A DNA stretch of 6,850 nucleotides, from NCBI GenBank assembly GCA_021827885.1, contig JAKAUD010000129.1, positions 1-6,850 of the forward strand. The letters run 5' to 3'. This document shows, piece by piece, positions 1-5,947 of the stretch. Numbering within the stretch: position 1 is the stretch's first letter; the number at the start of each line of letters is the position of its first letter. Both the position numbers and the translations under genes were made by a program. The notes under the pieces are model-generated. The model did not search any database. It was not told where the DNA came from and saw only the letters and a list, made by a program, of their open reading frames with translations. Origin of the DNA: Thermoplasmata archaeon. GTDB lineage: Archaea > Thermoplasmatota > Thermoplasmata > Thermoplasmatales > Thermoplasmataceae.

Positions 1-2
1 AG

Positions 3-164
3 GACAAAGTACCTTCGGGCCGAGGGGAATTCAAGCCCATGGAGATTTCGCCAGCAACCTTTGAAGTGGGAAGCTCCCTGCGAAAGCTGGGAGAGGAGGC
101 CACTATAGCCAATAACCAATTGAAGTTAATTAAGAACCTCGGCGTTGACACGAAATGTAATTGA
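3..164 (+). CDS. C-terminal tail of a truncated gene, possibly IS200/IS605-family TnpB
   Basis: An open frame enters from the left edge and runs 53 codons to a TGA at 162-164. The tail is hydrophilic. It has a Gly/Ser-rich stretch with a 'KPMEI' segment at about visible residues 12-16, then 'GSSLRKLGEEATIANNQ', and ends in Lys, Cys and Asn. Known family feature: many archaeal TnpB (IS1341-type) proteins continue past their zinc finger and RuvC end with a variable tail of the form 'KPVE(M/I)...S...(E/D)EAGT', and this tail resembles that. No catalytic or zinc-binding residue is visible because the body lies outside the window. The stretch looks richer in G+C than its neighbours, which fits mobile DNA. 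It converges on the DUF59 gene, whose stop lies 34 bases away. Assignment to TnpB is inference from composition and from the RNA hairpin inside it; it could equally be the end of an unrelated gene. Confidence 0.42.
   Translation, partial: DKVPSGRGEFKPMEISPATFEVGSSLRKLGEEATIANNQLKLIKNLGVDTKCN
65..104 (+). ncRNA. GNRA-capped hairpin, candidate part of a TnpB guide RNA (omegaRNA/reRNA)
   Basis: The plus strand can fold into a long stem. AGTGG (65-69) pairs with CCACT (100-104), followed by a purine-rich internal loop (70-73 against 94-99). CTCCC (74-78) then pairs with GGGAG (89-93), a T-T mismatch (79/88) follows, and GC (80-81) pairs with GC (86-87) around a GAAA tetraloop (82-85). All 12 pairs are Watson-Crick. 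The hairpin lies inside the last third of the visible reading frame. In IS200/IS605 elements the guide RNA is known to overlap the 3' end of tnpB and reach the right end, so position and structure suit that reading. I see no SRP or RNase P signature. Transcription cannot be judged from sequence. Confidence 0.33.
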
Positions 165-190
165 CAATGCACTATTCAAGTACTACATTG
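165..190. terminator. Imperfect hairpin in the convergent gap (terminator or transposon right end)
   Basis: CAATG (165-169) pairs with CATTG (186-190). After mismatches, A171-T184 and TA (173-174) with TA (181-182) extend the stem, leaving the loop TTCAAG (175-180). It begins one base after the stop of the plus-strand tail and ends seven bases before the stop of the minus-strand DUF59 gene, so it could end both transcripts. IS200/IS605 elements carry an imperfect subterminal palindrome at each end, and some family right ends are cleaved at TCAA-like tetranucleotides; the loop contains TCAA. A second small hairpin lies just before it (145-160, with one bulged G). Which role applies is undecided. 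Confidence 0.3.
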
Positions 191-197
191 CGTTAAT

Positions 198-494
198 CTA
201 CATATTAAGAGATGCCCTTGCTTCATCTGACATTTTGCTCGGATTCCATGGAGGTTCCCATACCAGTTCAACATCTGCCATTTCTACCCCTGGCATATTT
301 TCAACAACCTTCTGAACCTCTGCAAGTATCCAGGGAGTTACCGGGCATGTTGGAGCAGTCATTGTCATTTTTAAAAGTACCTTGTCGTTATTGATGTCTA
401 TCTCGTAAATCAATCCAAGATTGACTATATCCAGACCTATTTCAGGGTCTTCAACTACCTTCAGTTCCTCAAGAATCTCCTCTTTGGTTACCAT
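198..494 (-). CDS. MIP18/DUF59 family (PaaD/SufT-like) metal-sulfur cluster assembly protein
   Basis: This is a complete 98-residue single-domain protein of the MIP18 (DUF59) family. Visible hallmarks are an N-terminal helix, the 'VEDPEIGLDIVNLGLIY' block (about residues 14-30), a central 'TMTAPTCPVT' segment whose conserved cysteine is about residue 50, and the C-terminal 'VWEPPWNPSKMSDEAR' block (about 78-93). Members assist Fe-S cluster assembly or transfer (SufT, CIA2 and PaaD branches); the client here cannot be told. I start at the ATG at 494 rather than the TTG at 503, because that gives the usual family N-terminus and nothing supports the TTG. The gene is probably transcribed alone: 90 bases separate it from the upstream fusion gene, and the gap holds a T-tract and TATA-like sequence. 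The family call is firm; the exact role is not. Confidence 0.93.
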   Translation of the reverse strand: MVTKEEILEELKVVEDPEIGLDIVNLGLIYEIDINNDKVLLKMTMTAPTCPVTPWILAEVQKVVENMPGVEMADVELVWEPPWNPSKMSDEARASLNM

Positions 495-520
495 TAATAT
501 CAATATATGATTTCAAATGG

Positions 521-530
521 AAATATTAAT
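521..530 (-). promoter_or_regulatory. Possible TATA box for the DUF59 gene
   Basis: On the minus strand, ATTAATATTT is centred about 31 bases before the ATG at 494, which would place the transcript start only a few bases upstream of the codon. An alternative, ATTAAAAAG, lies about 10 bases further upstream. The whole gap is AT-rich, so the choice is weak. Confidence 0.3.
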
Positions 531-552
531 GCTTTTTAATTACAAGAGAGAC

Positions 553-557
553 AAAAA
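553..557 (-). terminator. T-tract after the aminotransferase/PPAT operon
   Basis: Reading the minus strand, a run of five T inside a pyrimidine-rich stretch (CTCTTTTTGTCTCTC) follows the stop of the PPAT-DUF84 gene by about 27 bases. Archaeal termination commonly uses short oligo-T tracts without a hairpin. It is short, so this is suggestive only. Confidence 0.3.
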
Positions 558-584
558 GAGGTATTTATCAGGCATACTTATGAA

Positions 585-1532
585 TCATTCCAGGTTCAGC
601 ATCTGATTCTGAAAGTCTTTGCTGGCATTGTTCCTGAAAGATATTATGGATGATTCTATCGCACCAATAATTGATTTTTCAATCCACCTATTATCAATTA
701 AAAAATTATTTCCATCGGTGACATTTTTTTCACGAATACCGACGGAATCCTTAAGTGATTCGTCAAACTCAATGGATTGGCTTTCACCGAAATGAATCCT
801 GCCAATCTTGTCTATGACCACAGCACACATTGACCTCAATAATATCCCTTTTGAGGGTATTTCCCTGACCCCTATGCAGAGGCCAATTGCGAAATCATGC
901 AATTTTAGCAGTTCAACCGCTTCATCTGTAGCTTGTTTGTAGTTATCAGGATAAAATTCTATGGGGAAAAAACCGTTTCCTAACTCCTTAAATTCGAGAT
1001 TCAATTCACCAAATTCTTTTTCCATATATGACCTGGCATCTGCAAAAAAAGGTTGCCATGTTGAATTCACTGCAAAATATATCGGTTTCATGACCTTTCC
1101 ATGCTCATCTATTTCTCCTCGCATTATTCTCCTAGAACTTATTGGCAGGAGGTCTTTTGCAAGAACAACTGGAACTGTAATAATAACTAGCGGGGTCAGG
1201 TTGTTTTGAACTCTTTTCTCGTTGATTCTCCTTGCATTGCCCACGGTCTCTTCAGAAACCACTATGTGCGTATAACTCGCCTCTGATGTCGAATCACCTT
1301 CCGTAGAATTCAGGGGCCTGATGATGAAGTCCGAAGTCCTGCTCCTTAGATATTTCTCTATGATTTCTTTCCTCTTTTCAAATCCAATGATCCCATACGG
1401 CTTACTTTTTTTAATGAATGCGTCTGCGGTTAACCCGACTATTATTGGCATGTTGAGATCTAAAACTACATCCAACAGGGCTTTGTGCCCATCGTGCAAA
1501 ATGGTAAAGGTTCCCGCCACGATAACTTTCAT
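585..1532 (-). CDS. coaD: Phosphopantetheine adenylyltransferase fused to a DUF84 (NTPase-like) domain
   Basis: This is a 315-residue two-domain protein. Residues 1 to about 148 are an archaeal phosphopantetheine adenylyltransferase (PPAT), which makes dephospho-CoA from 4'-phosphopantetheine and ATP. Evidence is the 'GTFTILHDGHKALL' strand-loop with the nucleotidyltransferase HxGH motif (H13, H16), 'VSEETVGNARRINEKR' at about 92-107, and 'ISSRRIMRGEID' (131-142), equivalent to the family's ISxxR ATP-binding motif. Residues of about 149-300 resemble DUF84, the family of YjjX-type inosine/xanthosine triphosphatases: an N-terminal 'FAVNSTW..PF' strand and a 'AIGLCIGV...AVVIDKIGRIHFGES' core. 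The usual VGxEGG motif of active DUF84 enzymes reads GLCIGV (217-222), without the acidic residue, so this half may be inactive or repurposed. The ATG at 1532 directly abuts the TAA of the upstream aminotransferase gene, so the two are co-transcribed. The PPAT call is strong; the DUF84 call is good but divergent. Confidence 0.88.
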   Translation of the reverse strand: MKVIVAGTFTILHDGHKALLDVVLDLNMPIIVGLTADAFIKKSKPYGIIGFEKRKEIIEKYLRSRTSDFIIRPLNSTEGDSTSEASYTHIVVSEETVGNARRINEKRVQNNLTPLVIITVPVVLAKDLLPISSRRIMRGEIDEHGKVMKPIYFAVNSTWQPFFADARSYMEKEFGELNLEFKELGNGFFPIEFYPDNYKQATDEAVELLKLHDFAIGLCIGVREIPSKGILLRSMCAVVIDKIGRIHFGESQSIEFDESLKDSVGIREKNVTDGNNFLIDNRWIEKSIIGAIESSIISFRNNASKDFQNQMLNLE

Positions 1533-2729
1533 TTAGTTCTTTTTTATGAACGTCTTACTGAGCCGTCTGATTCCTTCCTTCAGCTGTTCATCGTCACCGT
1601 ACGTAAAATTCAATCGCATGCTCCTCTTCTGCCCGCCCGTAGTGCTGAATGCCTGTCCGCTAATGTAAGCAACCCCATTTTTTATAGCCTCCCCGACCAT
1701 TTGTTTTGTATCCACATTACCGGCAACTGTCAACCAAACAAACATTCCCCCGTCAGGCTTTGACCATGTCGAACCATCCCTGAATTCCTCTTCAAGTGCG
1801 TTTACCATGATATCTCTCTTTTTCCTGTACATCTCGATGTTCAAGGCAACCTGTTTATAGATTGATCCCTGCTTGATGTATTCATATGCCACATATTGTG
1901 AGAATGTGTTGGTAGCCAGGTCAAGTGCCTGCTTGATTAGATTGAATTTTGATATGACCTCGGTTGGAGCTATCGTGTAACCAAGACGCAATCCCGGCGT
2001 CATGACTTTTGAAAAAGTTCCGAGATATAAGACACCATCTCCGCCCTTGAGGCTTTTGATAGGAGGAACCTTATTCCCATAATATCTGAGCTCACCGTAA
2101 GGATTGTCTTCTATAAGCGGAATATCATACGAATTTGATAATTCCAGAATGTGCTTTCTTCTCTCCAGAGACATTGTAAAACCGGTTGGATTCTGAAAAG
2201 TAGGGATAGTATATATGAAGGATGGCTTTGTTCCAGCCTTTATCAAGGATTTTATTCTTGATTCAAGGACATCGGTCTTCATTCCCTCGTCATCCATCTC
2301 TATGAGATCTTTAGCGTTGAATGCAGATATTGCCCCTACATAGGTTGGCTCTTCGGTTATGATTGTGTCACCCGGATCAGCAAGCACCTTTCCCAACTCG
2401 TAAAGACCCTGTTGTGAACCGGAATTAAGTATGACATTCTGCGGAGTGCATTTAAAGCCCTGCGTCTTTTCAAGATAACCGGGTATTATATCAAGAGTCT
2501 CCTGCACTCCCAATGTATTTGCATACTGAAAAACCTGGGCAGATCTTGTTTCAATGAGGTTATCCATGATCTGTTTCAATACCGCCGATGGAAAAGTTCC
2601 CGGATTCGGCATTCCACCGCCAAGTGAGATAAGGCCTGGTGTTGAAGCCATCTTTAACAGTTCGCGAATCTCCGACGGTTTCATTTCATTAAGAAAATAC
2701 GAGAATTTATAATTCATTCTCTCACGCAT
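1533..2729 (-). CDS. PLP-dependent class I/II aminotransferase (LysN/2-aminoadipate or aromatic type)
   Basis: This is a complete 398-residue fold-type I aminotransferase of the archaeal group that includes 2-aminoadipate (LysN) and aromatic/branched-chain enzymes, related to MocR effector domains. Visible landmarks are 'ISLGGGMPNPGTFP' (34-47), 'LNSGSQQGLYELGKVL' (101-116) for cofactor phosphate contact, 'PTFQNPTG' with N180, 'LIEDNPYGELRYYG' with D208 and Y211, 'LGTFSKVMTPGLRLGY' with the Schiff-base lysine K241, and 'MRLNFTY' with R372, expected to bind the substrate carboxylate. No DNA-binding domain is present. The substrate cannot be fixed from sequence. The ATG at 2729 sits about 21 bases from the centre of a TATA-like box, which fits a leaderless transcript. 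A second ATG at 2717, preceded by GTGAG, would remove four residues. The gene is first in an operon with the PPAT fusion. Confidence 0.93.
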   Translation of the reverse strand: MRERMNYKFSYFLNEMKPSEIRELLKMASTPGLISLGGGMPNPGTFPSAVLKQIMDNLIETRSAQVFQYANTLGVQETLDIIPGYLEKTQGFKCTPQNVILNSGSQQGLYELGKVLADPGDTIITEEPTYVGAISAFNAKDLIEMDDEGMKTDVLESRIKSLIKAGTKPSFIYTIPTFQNPTGFTMSLERRKHILELSNSYDIPLIEDNPYGELRYYGNKVPPIKSLKGGDGVLYLGTFSKVMTPGLRLGYTIAPTEVISKFNLIKQALDLATNTFSQYVAYEYIKQGSIYKQVALNIEMYRKKRDIMVNALEEEFRDGSTWSKPDGGMFVWLTVAGNVDTKQMVGEAIKNGVAYISGQAFSTTGGQKRSMRLNFTYGDDEQLKEGIRRLSKTFIKKN

Positions 2730-2744
2730 CTACATTTCTAAAGG

Positions 2745-2760
2745 AAATATAAAAGTGTTT
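2745..2760 (-). promoter_or_regulatory. BRE/TATA element of the aminotransferase operon
   Basis: On the minus strand the sequence reads AAACACTTTTATATTT. The TATA-like core (2745-2754) is centred about 21 bases before the ATG at 2729, so transcription probably starts at or very near the start codon. The AAACACTT part is repeated in inverted orientation before the divergent GTPase promoter. Confidence 0.6.
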
Positions 2761-2773
2761 GAACTCATCAATA

Positions 2774-2788
2774 CAAAACACTTATAAC
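2774..2788 (+). promoter_or_regulatory. BRE/TATA element of the GTPase-endA operon
   Basis: CAAAACACTTATAAC contains TTATAA centred about 25 bases before the ATG at 2809, the usual archaeal TATA-to-start spacing. It implies a leaderless transcript and selects that ATG over the in-frame TTG at 2800. The upstream AAAACAC would be the TFB-recognition element. The same pattern recurs before the gene that starts at 6811. Confidence 0.65.
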
Positions 2789-2808
2789 GTTGCTGAAATT
2801 TGAGCCCA

Positions 2809-3327
2809 ATGATATCCAACAGACTGACTTGGAAAGTCAGTGTTATCGGCCAGCCAGGATCAGGAAAAAGCTCTCTGATTTCAAGGATGGCTTATGACAG
2901 CGATTCGGCTGCAGGTGCCATGAGAGGATTAGTGAGAAAGAAACTAAACGCTGAATTAAACGGCGAAACAAGGAATGTAGAGTTCTTATTTCAGGAAATA
3001 GATGGATTCTCTGGTTCTGATAACCTGATTGCCAGCGCGAATGGCGTCATAATAGTCGTGGATATCACAAATCCGGTGGATTTTGATGAATTGACAAAGT
3101 TCATTAATTTTATTTCAAATTTTGGAAAGAAACCGCTTATATTCATAGCTGGTTCGAAACTTGACAGAAGGTATGAGGCCAAGATATGGGAAAAGGACCT
3201 TGAACCCCTGAAGAAGCATGGAATCTCAAAAATTTATATGGTTTCGTCAAGGCAGCCGGAGACCGTAAAGAGTATGTTGAATGATGTTGCGGCAAGCCTC
3301 CTTATGAGAACAATGGAAAGGAAATGA
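2809..3327 (+). CDS. Small Ras-like GTPase with degenerate switch motifs
   Basis: This is a 172-residue single-domain P-loop GTPase. The Walker A/G1 motif is intact: GQPGSGKSS (G14-S22), with K20 and S21. The base-recognition G4 motif is SKLD (S116-D119) in place of the usual N/TKxD, and G5 is probably VSSR (145-148). The G3 region reads 'FQEIDGFSG' (61-69): no DTxG is present, although an acidic residue and glycines lie where expected. The region of switch I (about 32-55) has no clear conserved threonine. It therefore probably binds nucleotide but may hydrolyse it differently from Ras. There is no signal peptide, membrane segment or C-terminal cysteine for lipidation, so it should be cytosolic. 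The stop lies one base before the TTG of endA, so the two genes form an operon. I recognise the superfamily, not a named family. Partner and role are unknown. Confidence 0.75.
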   Translation: MISNRLTWKVSVIGQPGSGKSSLISRMAYDSDSAAGAMRGLVRKKLNAELNGETRNVEFLFQEIDGFSGSDNLIASANGVIIVVDITNPVDFDELTKFINFISNFGKKPLIFIAGSKLDRRYEAKIWEKDLEPLKKHGISKIYMVSSRQPETVKSMLNDVAASLLMRTMERK

Positions 3328-3328
3328 G

Positions 3329-4264
3329 TTGAGTGGAAAGGCCATATGCGGAGAGATAGTGTTCAATATTACCGGAAACAGAAGTGCAGCCCATATTTTC
3401 AATAAGTATTCAACCGGTACATTGAAAGGAGATGTGCTTATTCTTGAACCGTTGGAGGTTATTTTTTTATTCTGGAAAAGAAGAATTAGGGCAGAGAACC
3501 CCGTTTTCAATGATGGCGCATTATTGCTGAAAACAATGCTTCATGAAGATGAGATCCCACTCTGGAATACATACAGAGACCTGAGAATAGCAGGGTACAG
3601 AGTTAAGAGGAATGGAATGGAGTTGAAAGCAAGAGAGAGAAGTTCCGCTTCCACAATTTTTACCGTTAAAACCGTGCGTGAAAATTTTCGTTTCCAGTTC
3701 TCACAACTCTTTCAGTGGAAAGATAATATCATTGCAGCTGTCGATGATGATGGGGGAGTGACTTTCTACAAGATTGCTGAGATAGAGATAGAGGGAAGCC
3801 TGGATATTCCGGAATTTCCTGAAAAACCAGTTTTAATGGAGAAAAGATCTGTTTATTCCGGTTCAACCCTCCCGGAATGGATCGGTGATTCTACCACCGT
3901 GAACTTCACGGTTCTCTCGGAACTTGAAACGAGATATATAAATGGCGAAAAACCGGAAGGCCTTGTAGAACTTGTTTATCGTGATCTGTTCAGGAAGCGC
4001 TCCATAATAAGAACCGGGTTCAAGTATGGATGTAATTTCAGGATATACCTTAATGAATTGTCTTCTCACGCTGAGGCATTGGTCCACGTTTTCGATAAGG
4101 ATGAGGGCTGGTATGCGATTTCCAGAGCAGTTAGAGTTGCTGGCGGTGTTAAGAAAAAGATGATTTTTGCTGGACTTTACAATGAAACCATAAAATATGT
4201 TGAAATAAAGAGAATGAAGTCTTTTGTTAATGATGAAATAGAAGAAGATGAATCAGATCTGTGA
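3329..4264 (+). CDS. endA: tRNA-splicing endonuclease EndA, long two-repeat (alpha2-type) form
   Basis: This 311-residue protein cuts both splice sites of archaeal pre-tRNA (and pre-rRNA) at bulge-helix-bulge structures. It carries two repeats of the EndA fold. The N-terminal half (about 1-165) includes 'EVIFLFWKRRI' and 'YRDLRIAGYRVKRNGMELKA' (82-101) but lacks the catalytic set. The C-terminal half has 'LVYRDLFRKRSIIRTGFKYGCNFRIY' (215-240), 'SHAEALVHVF' (246-255) and 'RAVRVAGGVKKKMIFA' (266-281). The expected catalytic triad is Y240, H247 and K276. The duplicated length matches the dimeric alpha2 class known from Archaeoglobus and Thermoplasma. The TTG at 3329 is chosen because residues 1-11 already form the family's first strand; GG at 3320-3321 gives weak Shine-Dalgarno support. 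The C-terminus is an acidic tail whose codons overlap the end of rps2 by 12 bases on the opposite strand. Confidence 0.92.
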   Translation: MSGKAICGEIVFNITGNRSAAHIFNKYSTGTLKGDVLILEPLEVIFLFWKRRIRAENPVFNDGALLLKTMLHEDEIPLWNTYRDLRIAGYRVKRNGMELKARERSSASTIFTVKTVRENFRFQFSQLFQWKDNIIAAVDDDGGVTFYKIAEIEIEGSLDIPEFPEKPVLMEKRSVYSGSTLPEWIGDSTTVNFTVLSELETRYINGEKPEGLVELVYRDLFRKRSIIRTGFKYGCNFRIYLNELSSHAEALVHVFDKDEGWYAISRAVRVAGGVKKKMIFAGLYNETIKYVEIKRMKSFVNDEIEEDESDL

Positions 4265-4852
4265 TTCAAAGTCTTCTACTGCATATTTGTATTCAGAGTA
4301 GTCCTTTATCGAACCATTCCTCAGCATAATTTCCCTTGCGAGGAGCCAATAAACAAGGGCAAGAGATCTTCTTCCCTTATTGTTGCTTGGCACGACGATG
4401 TCGACGAAGTCAGTCTTGTTGTTTGCATCGCAAAAAGCTATGACGGGTGCACCAACATTCCTTGCCTCCTTCATTACCTGGGTATCAGCAAGCGGATCGG
4501 TAACAATTATTGCCTTTGCCTCAGTGTAAGTTTCAAGATTTGGGTTTGTCAATGTTCCCGGAATGAATCTTCCAATAATTGACCTTGCACCTGTGACCTC
4601 TGAGAATTTTGTTACCGGCCTGAATGCATATTGCCTTTGCGCCACAACAAGTATTTCCGCAGGGTTGATCCTCGATAGCATTTTACCTGCAACCTTGATC
4701 ATTTTATCAGTATAGTTCAAGTCAAGAATGTATAACCCATCATTTCTTATCTTGAAAATATACTTTAGCATATCTTTGGTTTTTACCTGTGTTCCTATTT
4801 GTACCCCTGATTTCTGGTACTCCTCTTCTGAGATCAATAATTCCTCTTCCAT
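4253..4852 (-). CDS. rps2: 30S ribosomal protein S2 (archaeal/eukaryotic Sa type)
   Basis: This is a complete 199-residue small-subunit ribosomal protein, the usual length for archaeal S2, which lacks the long extensions of bacterial S2 and eukaryotic RPSA. Conserved blocks, counted from this start, are 'GTQVKTKDMLKYI' (about 20-32), 'YILDLNYTDKMI' (41-52), 'RFIPGTLTNPN' (94-104), 'AKAIIVTDPLADTQVMKEA' (111-129), 'GAPVIAFCDANN' (133-144) and 'VVPSNNKGRRSLALVYWLLAREIML' (153-177). S2 sits on the solvent side of the 30S head-body junction and helps initiation. I start at the ATG at 4852; an in-frame TTG at 4861 would add three residues without support. In many archaea this gene follows eno and the L13-S9-rpoN cluster. 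Here it stands alone behind its own promoter, downstream of guaAB and convergent with endA, overlapping the latter's stop. Confidence 0.97.
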   Translation of the reverse strand: MEEELLISEEEYQKSGVQIGTQVKTKDMLKYIFKIRNDGLYILDLNYTDKMIKVAGKMLSRINPAEILVVAQRQYAFRPVTKFSEVTGARSIIGRFIPGTLTNPNLETYTEAKAIIVTDPLADTQVMKEARNVGAPVIAFCDANNKTDFVDIVVPSNNKGRRSLALVYWLLAREIMLRNGSIKDYSEYKYAVEDFESQI

Positions 4853-4895
4853 TGTTACCAACTCTTTTGAATTTAAGATTCGCTGTAATCGATTC

Positions 4896-4905
4896 TATAT
4901 ATTTA
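4896..4905 (-). promoter_or_regulatory. Probable TATA box of rps2
   Basis: On the minus strand, TAAATATATA lies about 49 bases before the ATG at 4852 and would give a leader of roughly 20-25 bases. A weaker box, CTTAAATTC near 4867-4875, would give a nearly leaderless start instead. No strong Shine-Dalgarno sequence helps decide. Confidence 0.45.
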
Positions 4906-4932
4906 TTGATTTATGTTTTACTTTTAGAACAT

Positions 4933-4937
4933 AAAAA
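4933..4937 (-). terminator. T-tract downstream of guaAB
   Basis: The minus strand has five consecutive T (CTATTTTTATG) about 65 bases after the guaAB stop and just before the rps2 promoter. Oligo-T tracts are typical archaeal terminators. It is short and has no supporting hairpin. Confidence 0.3.
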
Positions 4938-5000
4938 TAGTCAACCGATTCGATCCCTAATAACGCCGAGGTCTATTAAGCATGTTGCGGCTGATCTTAA

Positions 5001-5933
5001 TTACTCCCATTCGATAGTTCCGGGCGGTTTGTGCGTTATGTCATATGATACCCTGTTTATTTCAGGGAATCCATTTGTTATCTCGATCGATATATCCTCA
5101 AGAATTTTCCAGTCCAGTTGAGAAAATGTTGCTGTCATCGCATCTAGAGAGTCCACACATCTTATCACAACGCTGTAACCATAGCTTCTCTTGTCGCCGT
5201 GAACTCCTGTAGTCTTTACCGGAAGTAGCACCGCAAAATATTGCCATGGCCTTTCAGCATTGCTCGTCCTTCTTTCAATTGTCTCCTCGACAATCTGGGT
5301 TACACCTTTGAGCAAATTGAGCTTCTCTTCTGTGATCTCGCCGATTATCCTGACTCCCAGGCCTGGTCCAGGGAAAGGCTGTAGGTCATCCCTCAACCCC
5401 ACTTCCCTGCTGAGTTCCCTTACATCATCTTTATAGAGGTCCCTGAGAGGTTCTATGAGCTTCAGGTTCATTTTTGACGGGAGACCGCCCACGTTGTGAT
5501 GGGTCTTTATGGTTTCCCTCCTTGACCCTCCACTTTCAATCCAGTCTGGTGCTATCGTCCCCTGAAGGAGATATTCTGCTCCGTATTTTTTAGCCTCCTC
5601 TTCAAATACTTCAATGAATGTTGACCCAATTATTTTCCTCTTCTGCTCCGGATCAACAACGCCTTTCAAGTTGTGAAGAAATCTTGCTTTGGCATCAACT
5701 ATTTTTCCGTTAATATGGTATTTTTGAAAGATGTCACTGACCCTTTCCGGTTCGCCAGTTCTCACCAAGCCGGTATCAACAAAAACTGATAATACCTGAT
5801 CTTTAACAGCCTTACTGCAGATAACAGATAGCAGGGTGCTGTCTGTTCCACCAGAACACGCTAAAATACCTTTACCCTTGAGATTTTCATGGATAAAAGA
5901 AATTATTTTTTTTAATTCTATGGATTCTGACAA
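5001..5933 (-). CDS. guaAB: GMP synthase (glutamine-hydrolysing) subunit B, ATP-pyrophosphatase
   Basis: This 310-residue protein is the synthetase half of a two-subunit archaeal GMP synthase. It adenylates XMP and aminates it to GMP with ammonia supplied by a separate glutaminase subunit, which is not in this window. The PP-loop is SGGTDS (27-32), a slight variant of the usual SGGVDS. Other family signatures are '[12 protein letters not shown]' (50-61), '[16 protein letters not shown]' (121-136), '[12 protein letters not shown]' (141-152), '[16 protein letters not shown]' (184-199), '[19 protein letters not shown]' (234-252) and the C-terminal 'KPPGTIEWE' (302-310), which closes the active site. 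The start is TTG, preceded at six bases by AGGTTGA; no in-frame ATG occurs before residue 155. It is the last gene of an operon, 14 bases after the membrane-protein gene. Confidence 0.97.
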   Translation of the reverse strand: MSESIELKKIISFIHENLKGKGILACSGGTDSTLLSVICSKAVKDQVLSVFVDTGLVRTGEPERVSDIFQKYHINGKIVDAKARFLHNLKGVVDPEQKRKIIGSTFIEVFEEEAKKYGAEYLLQGTIAPDWIESGGSRRETIKTHHNVGGLPSKMNLKLIEPLRDLYKDDVRELSREVGLRDDLQPFPGPGLGVRIIGEITEEKLNLLKGVTQIVEETIERRTSNAERPWQYFAVLLPVKTTGVHGDKRSYGYSVVIRCVDSLDAMTATFSQLDWKILEDISIEITNGFPEINRVSYDITHKPPGTIEWE

Positions 5934-5939
5934 AAATAT

Positions 5940-5946
5940 TCAACCT
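5940..5946 (-). promoter_or_regulatory. Shine-Dalgarno site fixing the guaAB TTG start
   Basis: The minus strand reads AGGTTGA, matching most of the archaeal consensus GGAGGTGA, six bases before the TTG at 5933. It supports TTG as the true start of a gene with no nearby ATG. Confidence 0.65.
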
Positions 5947-5947
5947 A

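Noticed and set aside
1..130. Possible SRP RNA, RNase P RNA or tRNA because of GC-rich hairpins
   Set aside because: The GNRA hairpin lacks the SRP helix 8 internal-loop bases, no conserved RNase P blocks are visible, and no cloverleaf can be drawn.
137..146. CCTCGGCGTT repeated in inverted orientation at 4962-4971
   Set aside because: The match is only 10-11 bases. Several such matches are expected by chance in a two-strand comparison of a window this long, and the flanks do not align.
961..1209. Open frame on the plus strand opposite the PPAT-DUF84 gene, and similar antisense frames elsewhere (212-394, 1485-1763, 2991-3182, 3863-4087, 4789-5121)
   Set aside because: Most lie opposite genes with clear protein families, and all have protein-unlike composition and no start signals.
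2800..2808. In-frame TTG start for the GTPase three codons upstream (and similar TTG extensions at 503 and 4861)
   Set aside because: For the GTPase, TATA spacing points to the ATG at 2809. For the other two, the ATG gives the normal family N-terminus and no ribosome-binding site supports the TTG.
4944..4957. ATTCGATCCC resembling a tRNA T-loop
   Set aside because: No matching T-stem, anticodon arm or acceptor stem surrounds it on either strand.
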